Made by a program: the position numbers and the translations under genes
Part shown: positions 1-8,760 of the stretch, one piece after another
Position numbering within the stretch: the first letter of the stretch is position 1
Layout of the letters: each line of letters begins with the position of its first letter
The notes under the pieces: generated by a model
Told to the model about the DNA's origin: nothing
Seen by the model: the letters and a program-made list of their open reading frames with translations, nothing else
Database searches by the model: none
Source of the DNA: Bacteroidota bacterium
GTDB lineage: Bacteria > Bacteroidota > Bacteroidia > Bacteroidales > Bacteroidaceae
Reading direction: 5' to 3'
Assembly (NCBI GenBank): GCA_023458215.1
Contig: JAEXAJ010000030.1
Coordinates: 1-55,485, forward strand
Length of the DNA stretch: 55,485 bases

Positions 1-86
1 GTTTCTACGACAAATTTTTCTTTTAAGAGCGAAGTACGGATAGTTTCCCGCAAGTCTTGCTCATCTTCTACAATCAGGATTTTCAT
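1..86 (-). CDS. Response regulator, N-terminal fragment (cut by window edge)
   Basis: Only the first 28 codons are in the window. They read MKILIVEDEQDLRETIRTSL and onward, which is the start of a CheY-like receiver domain: the hydrophobic first strand ILIV is followed by the acidic pair E8-D9 that helps coordinate magnesium near the phosphorylated aspartate. The phospho-acceptor Asp and the output domain lie outside the window, so the class (OmpR-like or other) cannot be decided. It follows the lipoprotein gene at 144-692 on the same strand with a gap of 57 bp and could be co-transcribed with it. Confidence 0.8.
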   Translation of the reverse strand, partial: MKILIVEDEQDLRETIRTSLLKEKFVVE

Positions 87-143
87 ACCGCCAAAGATGA
101 TTTATAAAACTGGAAACAATCTGGAACTATTATATTTTAAACC

Positions 144-692
144 TCAATTTATCGAGTCAGGCTGATAATCGTCCATCAATTCTTCTTTTGCCATGGAGAT
201 TTTGCCATCAGACGTAATAGTCAGTCTGATAGGGAGATAAAGATCGGATTGCGGGTAGCATACACTGGCTGCATAAATAATTCCCTGAGGCGTGGTCTGG
301 TCATAAACCAGCCCCTCCAGTATGGCATATTGCATGAATTTGGCGTCAACCAACGAAGCAAAACTTTCTTTTGTAAATACTTTATCTACAATCTGCTTGC
401 CCCCACAAGTCAGGCGCAAAGTAATGCGGTTATCAACAAACTTTTCTCCCTGCTCATTCTTCACCATAGGCAAGCTCTCGTCCGGCTGGCGTAATACTGA
501 GGATTGGTATTCTTTCCCTTGATAATTAAAAGTTGCTTTTACATCCGATACTTGCATGCGTTGGGGACCGGCAGCCTTCGCGCTATCTTGCATTAAAGCC
601 TGTGCATCATTCTTTTCGCTCTTATTTTGAGACGAACAAGCCGAGAGAAATATCACCGACACACAAGCTAACATATAAAATAGATTCTTCAT
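144..692 (-). CDS. Small lipoprotein, DUF4738-like
   Basis: The chosen start gives MKNLFYMLACVSVIFLSACSS, a typical lipoprotein signal peptide with the lipobox cysteine at about residue 19. An in-frame upstream start at 722 would add ten residues in front of the signal and is unlikely. The mature part (about 163 residues) is soluble, with a CGGK segment and alternating beta-type sequence, and has no catalytic motif I recognise. The size and pattern recall the Bacteroidales DUF4738 lipoproteins; this is resemblance from memory, not a search. It would be anchored to the inner or outer membrane facing the periplasm. The function is unknown. Confidence 0.75.
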   Translation of the reverse strand: MKNLFYMLACVSVIFLSACSSQNKSEKNDAQALMQDSAKAAGPQRMQVSDVKATFNYQGKEYQSSVLRQPDESLPMVKNEQGEKFVDNRITLRLTCGGKQIVDKVFTKESFASLVDAKFMQYAILEGLVYDQTTPQGIIYAASVCYPQSDLYLPIRLTITSDGKISMAKEELMDDYQPDSIN

Positions 693-847
693 TGTTTTGC
701 TGATTATAAATTGACAGGACAAAAATAATGCAAATTGAACGCAAAAGAAAATTTATTTCCTTTTTTGCAGAGTTAGCTCTATATTTCTTATCAGAAAGGG
801 ACACAAAGAGAAGTGTCTACAAGCGAAAATTAGTAAAAACAAAAAAA

Positions 848-900
848 GGACTGCCAGAAACCTGAAAGATCATCCATCTTATCAAGCTTCCCGGCAGTCC
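848..900 (-). terminator. Terminator of the Spy-like gene
   Basis: GGACTGCC (848-855) pairs with GGCAGTCC (893-900) around a 37-nt loop. On the minus strand the stem is followed by a run of seven T, one G and five more T. It lies 24 bp past the stop of the gene at 925-1455. Confidence 0.7.
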
Positions 901-924
901 CGGTTACACCAATACCTAGAAAAC

Positions 925-1455
925 TTATACTTGTTTGTGGTCTTTTCTTTTTGATTCCATTCTAGCTTTCCTATCTTGCAAATTCTTGGTATAGGCAGCA
1001 TATTGTTCCTTCGTCATAATCTTCTGAAGTTGTGCATCATAAGTAGCACGGGCGGCAGTCATTTCTGCACGTTTCTTTTCCATTTCAGCTTTTTTTTGCG
1101 CACGCTGCTCGTCAGTCAACTGAGCTTTTCGGCACTCCTTCTTGGCTATGCTATCCTTTTGGTTGTCACGTTTATCGGCTTTACTGCAAGTACATGTACA
1201 ATCCTTCTTACCTTTGCGCATATCATCTCTGCGATGCATGGGCATATCTCCCATTCTCTCAACCAAAGCCAGATTGGCTTCCAGCAATTGTTTCTTTTGC
1301 GTATCGTTCAAAGCGTATTCCTTCACCATACGTTCGGTCATTCGTTCGGCACGTACTTTGGGTTCAGGCATTTTATCACTGCGGCGAGCATGTTGCGCCA
1401 TTACCATGCCACCCATCAAGAAGGCAGCTACCATTATCATAATTATTCTTTTCAT
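925..1455 (-). CDS. Periplasmic Spy/CpxP-like protein (DUF4890 type)
   Basis: A 176-residue protein with a cleavable signal peptide (MKRIIMIMVAAFLMGGMVMAQ). The mature part is almost entirely helical and highly charged, rich in K, R, E and M. Two segments resemble the LTxxQ motif of the Spy/CpxP family: LNDTQKKQLLEAN near residue 50 and LTDEQRAQKKAEM near 115. It probably acts in the periplasm as a small chaperone or stress-related protein, inferred from family only. An oddity is the insert KKDCTCTCSK near residue 84, a CxCxC cluster that could bind metal or form disulphides. It stands alone, with terminators on both sides. Confidence 0.75.
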   Translation of the reverse strand: MKRIIMIMVAAFLMGGMVMAQHARRSDKMPEPKVRAERMTERMVKEYALNDTQKKQLLEANLALVERMGDMPMHRRDDMRKGKKDCTCTCSKADKRDNQKDSIAKKECRKAQLTDEQRAQKKAEMEKKRAEMTAARATYDAQLQKIMTKEQYAAYTKNLQDRKARMESKRKDHKQV

Positions 1456-1526
1456 TACTCTATTCCTTTTAAAATTAATATTTTATAGTTATACCTATTG
1501 TGTTGCAACGTTTATAGGACTAAATG

Positions 1527-1560
1527 AAAAGCGGGAAGTTTAATCGCAACTTCCCGCTTT
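1527..1560 (-). terminator. Terminator of the HU-family gene
   Basis: AAAGCGGGAAGTT and AACTTCCCGCTTT form a perfect 13-bp stem with a 7-nt loop, flanked by A and T runs, so it could work in both directions. It lies 42 bp past the stop codon of the HU-family gene at 1602-2078. Confidence 0.75.
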
Positions 1561-1601
1561 AACAAAAAAAATGAGGTTGAAATTTTTATTAAGACACTAC
1601 T

Positions 1602-2078
1602 TTATCCTAACGGATTATCATTTTCATCACCGGCAGAACCAGAACTAGAACCTCCGGTATTACCCGAACCGTTAGGAATCACCGTATCTTTACCGGTTAC
1701 CAATCTTTCCACAGTAGCTTTATTCAGCATATTCTTGAAATAACTTCCCGGATAGAAGATTATTTTTCGGCGATACACCGTATTAGCATTCACAGTTTCT
1801 ACTCCCTCCTGGCTTTTCGCGTTCAGACCCGGACGAAAACATCCGAAGTCTCCTAACTGAACGGAATATCCTTTATCCAAGTCCATATTCAAGGTATCAA
1901 TCAACCCGTCAATTACCATTTTTACGATTCCACGAGGAGCCATACTTACTTTTTGTACTTCTTCGCACAGTTTACTGAATTCTACCAAACCCAACACTTT
2001 AGTTTGAGCCACATACTTTGCAGTCTTTGTTTCATCAAAACCAAATACTTTCTTCTTTACTTCATACTTAATTGCCAT
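1602..2078 (-). CDS. HU-family DNA-binding protein
   Basis: From the start MAIKYEVKKKVFGFDETK the protein is 158 residues. It matches the HU-like family of Bacteroidetes, which begins with this amphipathic MAIKY strand and continues with the segment VQLGDFGCFRPGLNAKS, corresponding to the beta-arm base of HU/IHF. The C-terminus is a low-complexity tail rich in G, S, N and D (GNTGGSSSGSAGDENDN). The open frame extends upstream to 2171, but the extra 31 residues are not HU-like and the 2078 ATG fits the family. A consensus promoter lies at 2206-2237. The likely role is DNA bending or nucleoid structure; the specific function is unknown. Confidence 0.85.
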   Translation of the reverse strand: MAIKYEVKKKVFGFDETKTAKYVAQTKVLGLVEFSKLCEEVQKVSMAPRGIVKMVIDGLIDTLNMDLDKGYSVQLGDFGCFRPGLNAKSQEGVETVNANTVYRRKIIFYPGSYFKNMLNKATVERLVTGKDTVIPNGSGNTGGSSSGSAGDENDNPLG

Positions 2079-2205
2079 AATCTTTGTTTTTTTAATGGTT
2101 AATATTAATAGGTATATTAAATCTTTCTTATCTCCTTCGAAAAACAGGAAGTATTTACTGTGAGGCCTCAACAGTGAGACTATCTGTTTCTCAGATTCGA
2201 TGTTG

Positions 2206-2237
2206 CAAAGTTAGGGTGTGAAGAGAGCGAAAGCAAG
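2206..2237 (-). promoter_or_regulatory. Bacteroides-type promoter for the HU-family gene
   Basis: On the minus strand a TTG (2235-2237) is separated by 21 bp from TAACTTTG (2206-2213), matching the Bacteroides -33/-7 pattern. It predicts a leader of about 120 nt before the 2078 start. The rest of the gap 2238-2486 is AT-rich and contains the word ATCTCTACA-like three times (2298, 2363, 2418) without regular spacing; I see no gene in it. Confidence 0.6.
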
Positions 2238-2486
2238 AAAATGGCATCTACAACACAAACATATAAATCTCTAATAAACAACAAATTAAAAAAGTGCTAT
2301 CTCTACATTGGATTAATTGAAATAAAAATGAGAAGAAATAAGAAATGGGGAAATAGGACAATTGTCTCTACAGGTAGAGAGAGTAAGTAGCTGATAATGA
2401 AGGTAAGCGTTTGAAGGTATCTCTACAAATCACCAATAAATAGTGCGTAGCATCCACTTTTCATTGGAATTATTATTATAGAGCCT

Positions 2487-4754
2487 TTATGGAATTATAA
2501 AACTCAAAAGTTCACGCACTGAAGTAAATTCTTGAAATCCCCAACGACGATGAGGAAACAAAGTAGATTTCAAAGAAGCAAACTGTTTACTCCCTATCAA
2601 ATAGGAAGGCTTTACAAGCTTCATCACAATTCGAATATCATCATCCGCAATCACCGTATTATCTGCATGAGGAAGATCTTTGCGGTACATCACCGTGCAG
2701 AAATCAATCTGATAAATATCACGTATCTGCCCTTTGATGACAGGTACAAAATAGTCATATTTTTGAAAATTCAACTGTCCCAACTTATTATGAGGAGTTA
2801 TCTTACCAAAGTAATACTCTATCTCTTTTTCACGATTCACAAACTTGTCATAATATTCACGTTGCCCATTTTCAAAAATGGTAACAGCTAAAATATTGCC
2901 TACTTTTTCTATAGTCAAACTTGTCCCCTTATGAGGCTTTATGTCTTGAAGAATCTGTACTGTGGGTTGTTCCCAAATCAACGAATGCAAAAACTGTTCC
3001 AGCAAAGCCTCACTTCCTTTGTTATTAGGACGGAGTGGGAAAGCACCTATATTTACTTTCTCTATTGACTGGTAAAAATTTGCTTTCTCTATTTCCTCAC
3101 CTTTTCCGTTTCCCGGAAAAAGTATATATCCTCCCAAAACTTCTTTTTTTATAGGAAGTCCCTCTTGCTTCGGATCATAATACAAGGCATCCCTATAACG
3201 ATGCATTTGATTGATAGCATCATCGGGAGGGGTGTCTACTCCTTTTGCATCGGCATCTCCAATCCGATATTTGGCATCAAACAGGTAAGTCAATTTGAAA
3301 CCGGTTTCTATATCACGCCTTGTTAATTGGAGCACAATATCAGGTTTTTGAGGTACAGTAAATGAGTAGGTATGATCTATAGAAGTGTCAGCCGAACTTT
3401 TTTGGAGTGATTGTTTGGGATTATATATCACTTCCGCTAGTTCTACCAAATCTCCTTCCAATGTTTCCCGTGAAAAAACGATTTTCGACTTCTGCCCTTT
3501 AATCAATGAATAGGTGAAATATCTATTAAGTTCTATGCGACTCTGATTGTCTACAACAACTTTCTCTCCTCCTAAAATTTTCTGCACCATTTTTTTAACT
3601 TCAATAAAACACCATATCTCATACAAGGTTGCAATATCCTTTAGTTCTAAATTTTGCGCTCCTTCTTCCAAATCATAGCTACAAGTCAGCAATAGCCAAT
3701 CCCGATAAACCTGAGAATAACCTGTCCCTTGCTTCAAGACAAGAGACTCTTGATTCATACCCTTGAAAGAACCTACCGTTCTGAAAAATGAATGATATGC
3801 CAGCCGCTTCAATTCCTCCTCCGTCTTCATCAGACTGTCAATAAATCTTTTATTGGCATCCATCGGATAATTTTCCATGATTCGCTCTTTCAGAGAGATA
3901 AACTTTTGCATCACAAACCGAACAGCATACTTCAGAAAACGATTTTCAAAAGTATCAATACTCATTGTAGGTATTTCAGTCCGATAAAGATGGCGTGGTT
4001 CCGAACGGTACTCTTCCAACTGCATTTCCAGCTTTGGAGTTAGCCGTTTCAGTTTCTCTGCACGAAGATAAACCTCCTCATGCACCATTCTGTTACGAGG
4101 TCTGTCCACAACCATTTTCACTGCACGGACAAACTCCTCATTGATTTCCCGAAATACATTCCACCAAATAATATCAGGTGTCTCTCCTTGCTGTTTTTCG
4201 GCGAAAGAATGATGCGTACGGCGAAAAAAGTCAATGGATAACATTCTATACTCTTCCTCTATATCAGTAATGAGCCACTTTAAGTCTCTATGATAATCCA
4301 ATTTTATAGACAATACATCATAGCTGAATGAAAAAGAGCATCTCATCCCCTCTTGCATCCGATATGAAATTTTCAAATCAGCTCTGCCTATATCATTGCC
4401 ATAATTGATATGACCATACAAGACTTGAGCATCCTCATTAAAGCAAAAACCATCACTGATACTTCTTAACGGAGTTTCTATGCAAGCTTCCGTTACCTGA
4501 CTCTTAAAATGAATCCAATATTGATAATCTGTGTTTTCAAAGAAAACAGAAGGAACATAACTTCCCTTTTCTATTGGAGTACCACGAAACATGAGAACAG
4601 CCTCATCCTTCTCCCATGTATAATACGACAACAAAGCTTCCGAATCCTGCTCTAGACGCATACAATCAGCTGCTTTCCTGTAAATCCTGTTATAAGAATT
4701 ACAAGAAACAAGCAACTCAAAATCCCTGTGTATCAGTTTCAAAAGCGCTTCCAT
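2487..4754 (-). CDS. McrC-like restriction subunit, DUF2357 / PD-(D/E)XK nuclease
   Basis: A 755-residue protein, last gene of the defence operon, starting 4 bp after the McrB-like gene. The large N-terminal part (about 1-400) is mixed alpha/beta as in DUF2357 proteins. Near residue 470 is KPDIVLQL and near 493 LFDAKYRI, a good PD...(D/E)XK nuclease core (PD, then D-A-K); the preceding VIYNPKQS may supply part of the fold. By analogy with McrC, the BsuMI component YdjA and LlaJI R2, it should be the DNA-cleaving subunit that depends on its AAA+ partner. The frame is intact, with no sign of decay. Confidence 0.82.
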   Translation of the reverse strand: MEALLKLIHRDFELLVSCNSYNRIYRKAADCMRLEQDSEALLSYYTWEKDEAVLMFRGTPIEKGSYVPSVFFENTDYQYWIHFKSQVTEACIETPLRSISDGFCFNEDAQVLYGHINYGNDIGRADLKISYRMQEGMRCSFSFSYDVLSIKLDYHRDLKWLITDIEEEYRMLSIDFFRRTHHSFAEKQQGETPDIIWWNVFREINEEFVRAVKMVVDRPRNRMVHEEVYLRAEKLKRLTPKLEMQLEEYRSEPRHLYRTEIPTMSIDTFENRFLKYAVRFVMQKFISLKERIMENYPMDANKRFIDSLMKTEEELKRLAYHSFFRTVGSFKGMNQESLVLKQGTGYSQVYRDWLLLTCSYDLEEGAQNLELKDIATLYEIWCFIEVKKMVQKILGGEKVVVDNQSRIELNRYFTYSLIKGQKSKIVFSRETLEGDLVELAEVIYNPKQSLQKSSADTSIDHTYSFTVPQKPDIVLQLTRRDIETGFKLTYLFDAKYRIGDADAKGVDTPPDDAINQMHRYRDALYYDPKQEGLPIKKEVLGGYILFPGNGKGEEIEKANFYQSIEKVNIGAFPLRPNNKGSEALLEQFLHSLIWEQPTVQILQDIKPHKGTSLTIEKVGNILAVTIFENGQREYYDKFVNREKEIEYYFGKITPHNKLGQLNFQKYDYFVPVIKGQIRDIYQIDFCTVMYRKDLPHADNTVIADDDIRIVMKLVKPSYLIGSKQFASLKSTLFPHRRWGFQEFTSVRELLSFIIP

Positions 4755-4758
4755 GCCG

Positions 4759-6615
4759 TCAACTCCAAAAGGAACAGTAATACGTATTGTCCAACTTACG
4801 CTTCATCTCTTTCAGTTTGCGAAGAGAAACAGTTTCTTCCTCCCAATTAGCATACATAGACTTTTCGCCTTCCAAAGCATCAAAATTCTCATAGATATCT
4901 TCCAGTGAAGACTTTATCTGCACAGCAAGGTCTTCCAAAATACAACCTGTCTGCTGCAAATTCATCAATTTATTTTTATCGCCTTCAATTCTACTCAGAA
5001 CTTTCATTAAAGTCATCTCATCCAAGGCCCGAATCAGTTTATAACATGTGTCATGCCCTTCATACTGAAGACTAGCCAGCACATAAAGAATAAATTCATT
5101 GCGAGCCCGATAGGCTATTTTAAATGGGGTTCCCCGCAAAGTTTCATTTATTTTATTCAGATAAGAAATAATAATATCACAAATTGCACGGTTTGCCTCA
5201 TATACATCCATTGCCTCTACTGCATCGGGCAGTATGATTTCGGACGTGATAGGAGCCATTAAACAATTATCTTTGGACAATCCACTATAAAAATCCACAT
5301 CATTCATCTCAATGGTCATAGCACGATCTAAGACTTTACGGGAAAAACTGAAAGTAGTTTCATCCATGTTGACAGTTCCCATCACAATCAGATTGGGTGG
5401 TAATGCAATACCGGTTGTCCTGAACTGCTCCCTAAGCCGAACTTCTTTTTCCTTACTCTTTTCTACAGATGCGCCATCTATTTTCCAATCTTTTCCAAAG
5501 CAGTCATCCAATATCAAATCTCCAATCCAAGATCCATTTTTCTTTTTTCCATAGCTGTTGAGAGCTGGAAGCAATGGGTCAGAAACAATTTTTCCGCCTC
5601 TTAGTTTACGAGTTTCAAGCACACTCAGATACTCTGCGAAATATTGTTCCACCGGTGCCAAGTTCATTTCATCCAAGCACAAGAAGAAAGGAATATTCTC
5701 ATAGTACCAAGCCTTCACTAGAAAACGAAGAAAGTCAGTAACTATATATTCTGCTTCTCCCGAAATTCTCGTCTCATATCCCAACAGTTCCGTTGAATCG
5801 TGCCAGTTGGGACGTACTTGTATCATTTCATAATTATAAGGTTTTTGAATTTTATCAGGATTTTCTCCGCCTGTAGCATATGCCAATTGCCGGACAATGC
5901 GAGATTTCCCAGTACCAGAAATACCGGCAAGAAGGATGAAAGGTTTGGATTTAATGGCAGAAATATAGGATCGATATTCAGAAGAGAAATTTTTCTTGGG
6001 AGTTACAGCCGCTAGCTTGCCTGACGATACCCCAAAGTAATCGAAAAACATTTTTGCATCATCTCTATTCAGGCTTTCCTGTCCTGATAAATCAGCATCA
6101 TGTGGCTGCATGCCTTCCTTGAAAGTCACAATTTTATTCTTGTCAATGTACAAATCAGTATTAGCATTTATAAACTTTGCTATTGCATCATAGTTGCCTA
6201 TGTCTTTAATGCCAAAAATTTGCTCGGAATAGTCTGCAATAGATGTTCCTCTACAATCATTCATCAAGGCTACTTTACACAATTGAGCATAAATTAGTTT
6301 AGAAGACACCTGCCCCGGAATACTCTTAGTATATGGATTGGGGGAGTAATACAGCATAGCCCATCTTATCAGATAGTCTATAGCTTCCTGATAAGTAGGC
6401 GGATTTAAAAAACGAGGATAATAAAATTCATCATCCTCATAATAAAGCCCCATTTGCTTTGCCAACTGATAAGCAGTTGTGAGGAAACCTTTGTACCGTT
6501 CCTCAATAATAGATCTAAAGTCATCTTTCCGCATTACCTTTTGCGGAAGAATATTGATGAAGAAAAACAGATTCTCAGGAAGTGCATATCTCCATCTACA
6601 AATTGGATCAGCCAT
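4759..6615 (-). CDS. McrB-like AAA+ NTPase of a restriction system
   Basis: A 618-residue protein. After an N-terminal region of about 220 residues comes the AAA+ core: Walker A GISGTGKS (about 230-237), Walker B LCLDEMNLAPVEQYF (about 310-324, the characteristic McrB DEMNLA signature), then GTVNMDETTFSFSRKVLDRA (near residue 415), which holds the sensor asparagine and a likely arginine finger. McrB normally has MNTADRS here as its GTP-specificity motif; this protein has VNMDETT, so nucleotide preference is uncertain. The start is 2 bp after the HNH gene and the stop 4 bp before the DUF2357 gene. It is expected to form hexamers and drive the nuclease subunit, like YdiS of BsuMI or R1 of LlaJI. 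Confidence 0.85.
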   Translation of the reverse strand: MADPICRWRYALPENLFFFINILPQKVMRKDDFRSIIEERYKGFLTTAYQLAKQMGLYYEDDEFYYPRFLNPPTYQEAIDYLIRWAMLYYSPNPYTKSIPGQVSSKLIYAQLCKVALMNDCRGTSIADYSEQIFGIKDIGNYDAIAKFINANTDLYIDKNKIVTFKEGMQPHDADLSGQESLNRDDAKMFFDYFGVSSGKLAAVTPKKNFSSEYRSYISAIKSKPFILLAGISGTGKSRIVRQLAYATGGENPDKIQKPYNYEMIQVRPNWHDSTELLGYETRISGEAEYIVTDFLRFLVKAWYYENIPFFLCLDEMNLAPVEQYFAEYLSVLETRKLRGGKIVSDPLLPALNSYGKKKNGSWIGDLILDDCFGKDWKIDGASVEKSKEKEVRLREQFRTTGIALPPNLIVMGTVNMDETTFSFSRKVLDRAMTIEMNDVDFYSGLSKDNCLMAPITSEIILPDAVEAMDVYEANRAICDIIISYLNKINETLRGTPFKIAYRARNEFILYVLASLQYEGHDTCYKLIRALDEMTLMKVLSRIEGDKNKLMNLQQTGCILEDLAVQIKSSLEDIYENFDALEGEKSMYANWEEETVSLRKLKEMKRKLDNTYYCSFWS

Positions 6616-6617
6616 AA

Positions 6618-7586
6618 TTATTCAAATTTACCTCTAAATATAATATTTCTATGATAATCCATATATTTTTCCCTAATCTCATTAACAGGATAATTGGCAA
6701 CCAACTCTTCCGGAATCTGAAGCCTCTTCCTACTATCCAGCGAAAGCCATGTAGAAATCACCATTCTTCGATTCGAATCAAAAGTTATAAAGCCTTTATC
6801 GAATAAACGGTCATATAAGGGAGAGAGAAGCAAACCATTGTTTACGTCAGTCTTCTCATTGCTTTTGGAGACGCACCAAGGTTTTATATGACTAGCTATC
6901 AAAAGTTCCGTATTATCAACATCAGTAACAGCACAACGGAAATTAAACGCCTTCAATAGTTTTTTCCTGTAGGCAGATTGTCCTTTACGTTCTCTATCAT
7001 TCGTTGTCATTGAAGAGATACCATATCTATGCACAAAGGCCTCTGCGCGGTTTTTTGCATAAAGAATTCTAACATCTACTGATAAACGCCAGTAGTACAG
7101 TACATCCGAATCATCATCGCAGTTTACAAACTTCATGATAGACAAGAAACTTATTACAGGAATGGAAATTGTTCTAAGAAGGTCATAGACAGTACTCTTT
7201 GTATTTACATAACCTCTGCCTCCTTGAAGGTGCTTCTGAATATACAATTCAAACTCATTAATCTCATTGGGTAATGCTTGAATCAAGTCCAATCTCTCTT
7301 GATAAAGTTTTTTAAAATGCTTTTTGTCTTTATATGCTTCTTTAGGTGAAAAATATTCAGGCTTTTGTGCTTCCATAAAATTTATCAAATCAGACTTCAG
7401 CACAAAACAGCGAATGGATGTTTTATTTCCAAATATCTCCAACAAATTATTCTTTGGGCCATAATACAGTTTTGCCTCTCCATGCCCTTTCCCCACTTTA
7501 TTGGAAGTAACGACCCAACTGTCTGCAACAGACAATACATCATTGTAGGCATCTACTGCTTTATATGTAACCTCATTTATTTTCAT
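6618..7586 (-). CDS. HNH endonuclease of the restriction operon
   Basis: A 322-residue protein whose C-terminal third is a clear HNH nuclease: FRCAVTDVDN, then LLIASHIKPW (about residue 226-235), then DVNNGLLLSPLYDRLFDKGF. These contain the His, Asn and second His-equivalent region of the family found in many restriction-associated HNH enzymes. The first 180 residues lack a motif I know and may bind the target. Its ATG overlaps the stop of the upstream methyltransferase gene by 4 bp and it ends 2 bp before the McrB-like gene, so translation is probably coupled. Position and domain match YdiR of the BsuMI system. Confidence 0.85.
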   Translation of the reverse strand: MKINEVTYKAVDAYNDVLSVADSWVVTSNKVGKGHGEAKLYYGPKNNLLEIFGNKTSIRCFVLKSDLINFMEAQKPEYFSPKEAYKDKKHFKKLYQERLDLIQALPNEINEFELYIQKHLQGGRGYVNTKSTVYDLLRTISIPVISFLSIMKFVNCDDDSDVLYYWRLSVDVRILYAKNRAEAFVHRYGISSMTTNDRERKGQSAYRKKLLKAFNFRCAVTDVDNTELLIASHIKPWCVSKSNEKTDVNNGLLLSPLYDRLFDKGFITFDSNRRMVISTWLSLDSRKRLQIPEELVANYPVNEIREKYMDYHRNIIFRGKFE

Positions 7587-8758
7587 ACTCCATACTTTGT
7601 TATGTCTATTTGACTCAATATAGCCATCAGCACATCCACCACTATACTGTTACCTGATTGCTTATAGCAAGCTGTGTCAGAAACCACTATTTTAAAAGAA
7701 TCATCAAATCCCATCAATCGCAAGCATTCGCGTGGCGACAACTTTCTAAAGCAACCTTTCTCAACACGGCCGCCAGCCTGTGCACGACTCATTGAATATT
7801 TATTATTCCCAATTGGCAGAAGCTGATAACGGCCAATACTTTCATTAATAAAGTAACCTTCTTCATAATCTGCAACCTTAAAGGTATAATCAATTAAACT
7901 GGGATCTGCCGCTTCTTCGTCAATTACTGGATGAAAGACAAAATCACCATGCCAATTGAACTGCTGATTCCTTTTTTGGCAAAGCATCACTTCACCATTG
8001 ATTTGTGTATAGCTTTTTTGATGGTTTATAGTTTTCGTTATGAAACGAACCCCCTTTTCTTTCAGGAAAAGTTTACTGTCAACCTCTCTTTCCAGCAAAT
8101 CATACATTTTTTTCTCCAAGGGGATAGGAGCAGGATATTTAAAATCAACTTTCTTTTTAAATCCGATACAAAAAACTCTATCTCTACTCTGAGGAATTCC
8201 ATAATCTTTACTATTCAACACCTGATAATAGACATCATAACCACAATCCTCTTCAAACGTTTTCTTAATGACATTCCAAGTGTGTCCTTTATCATGATTT
8301 AGTAACCCCTTAACATTTTCAAAAATAAAAATTTTGGGTTGGCTTTCAATTACGACCCTTGCAAATTCACTGAATAAAGTACCCCTGGTATCCTCAAATC
8401 CGCCGCGTTTTCCTCGAATAGAAAAAGCCTGACAAGGTGCTCCACCAACCAGCAGGTCAACTTGTCCTTTAAATGGAGTTGCATCAAAAGTGCAGATATC
8501 TTCATGCCACCTCTGTTCATCAATTGAATAATTAGCAAAATACGCTTTTTTACAATCGCCATCTATATCACCGGCAAATTGTATTTTGCAATTCAGATTC
8601 AACCTATTGAATGCCTGTTCTACAGCACCTATTCCACTGAATACAGTGCCCAAACGAACCGTTCGTTCAGGATGCGAAAAACAGTTCATTGTCCAGTTGA
8701 ATCCAGTGGAATCAATGTTTTGAGACGTATTTTGTATATTACTAAATTTATTTTTCAT
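7583..8758 (-). CDS. DNA cytosine-5 methyltransferase, second copy
   Basis: A 391-residue m5C methyltransferase. Motif I is LGTVFSGIGAVEQAF (about residues 36-50), motif IV GGAPCQAFSIRG with catalytic Cys at about 107, motif VI FENVKGL, motif VIII QSRDRVFCIGF, and C-terminal motifs IX-X SPRECLRLMGF and QSGNSIVV. It transfers a methyl group from AdoMet to C5 of cytosine. It is clearly paralogous to the neighbour at 8761-9924 through the catalytic parts. The region between motifs VIII and IX, which sets target specificity, is longer and different, including a NHQKSYTQINGEVMLCQKR segment. It starts 2 bp after the first methyltransferase. Confidence 0.93.
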   Translation of the reverse strand: MKNKFSNIQNTSQNIDSTGFNWTMNCFSHPERTVRLGTVFSGIGAVEQAFNRLNLNCKIQFAGDIDGDCKKAYFANYSIDEQRWHEDICTFDATPFKGQVDLLVGGAPCQAFSIRGKRGGFEDTRGTLFSEFARVVIESQPKIFIFENVKGLLNHDKGHTWNVIKKTFEEDCGYDVYYQVLNSKDYGIPQSRDRVFCIGFKKKVDFKYPAPIPLEKKMYDLLEREVDSKLFLKEKGVRFITKTINHQKSYTQINGEVMLCQKRNQQFNWHGDFVFHPVIDEEAADPSLIDYTFKVADYEEGYFINESIGRYQLLPIGNNKYSMSRAQAGGRVEKGCFRKLSPRECLRLMGFDDSFKIVVSDTACYKQSGNSIVVDVLMAILSQIDITKYGV

Positions 8759-8760
8759 CG

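Noticed and set aside
976..1488. 170-codon plus-strand frame opposite the Spy-like gene
   Set aside because: Hydrophobic artefact of the antisense reading of a charged helical protein; the minus-strand gene has a signal peptide and a terminator.
2172..2486. Repeat array at the three ATCTCTACA-like words
   Set aside because: Spacings are 65 and 55 bp and the surrounding sequence does not match, so no regular array is supported.
2487..6615. Plain McrBC type IV system cutting methylated DNA
   Set aside because: The two cytosine methyltransferases in the same operon would make the host's own DNA a target; the BsuMI/LlaJI arrangement fits better.
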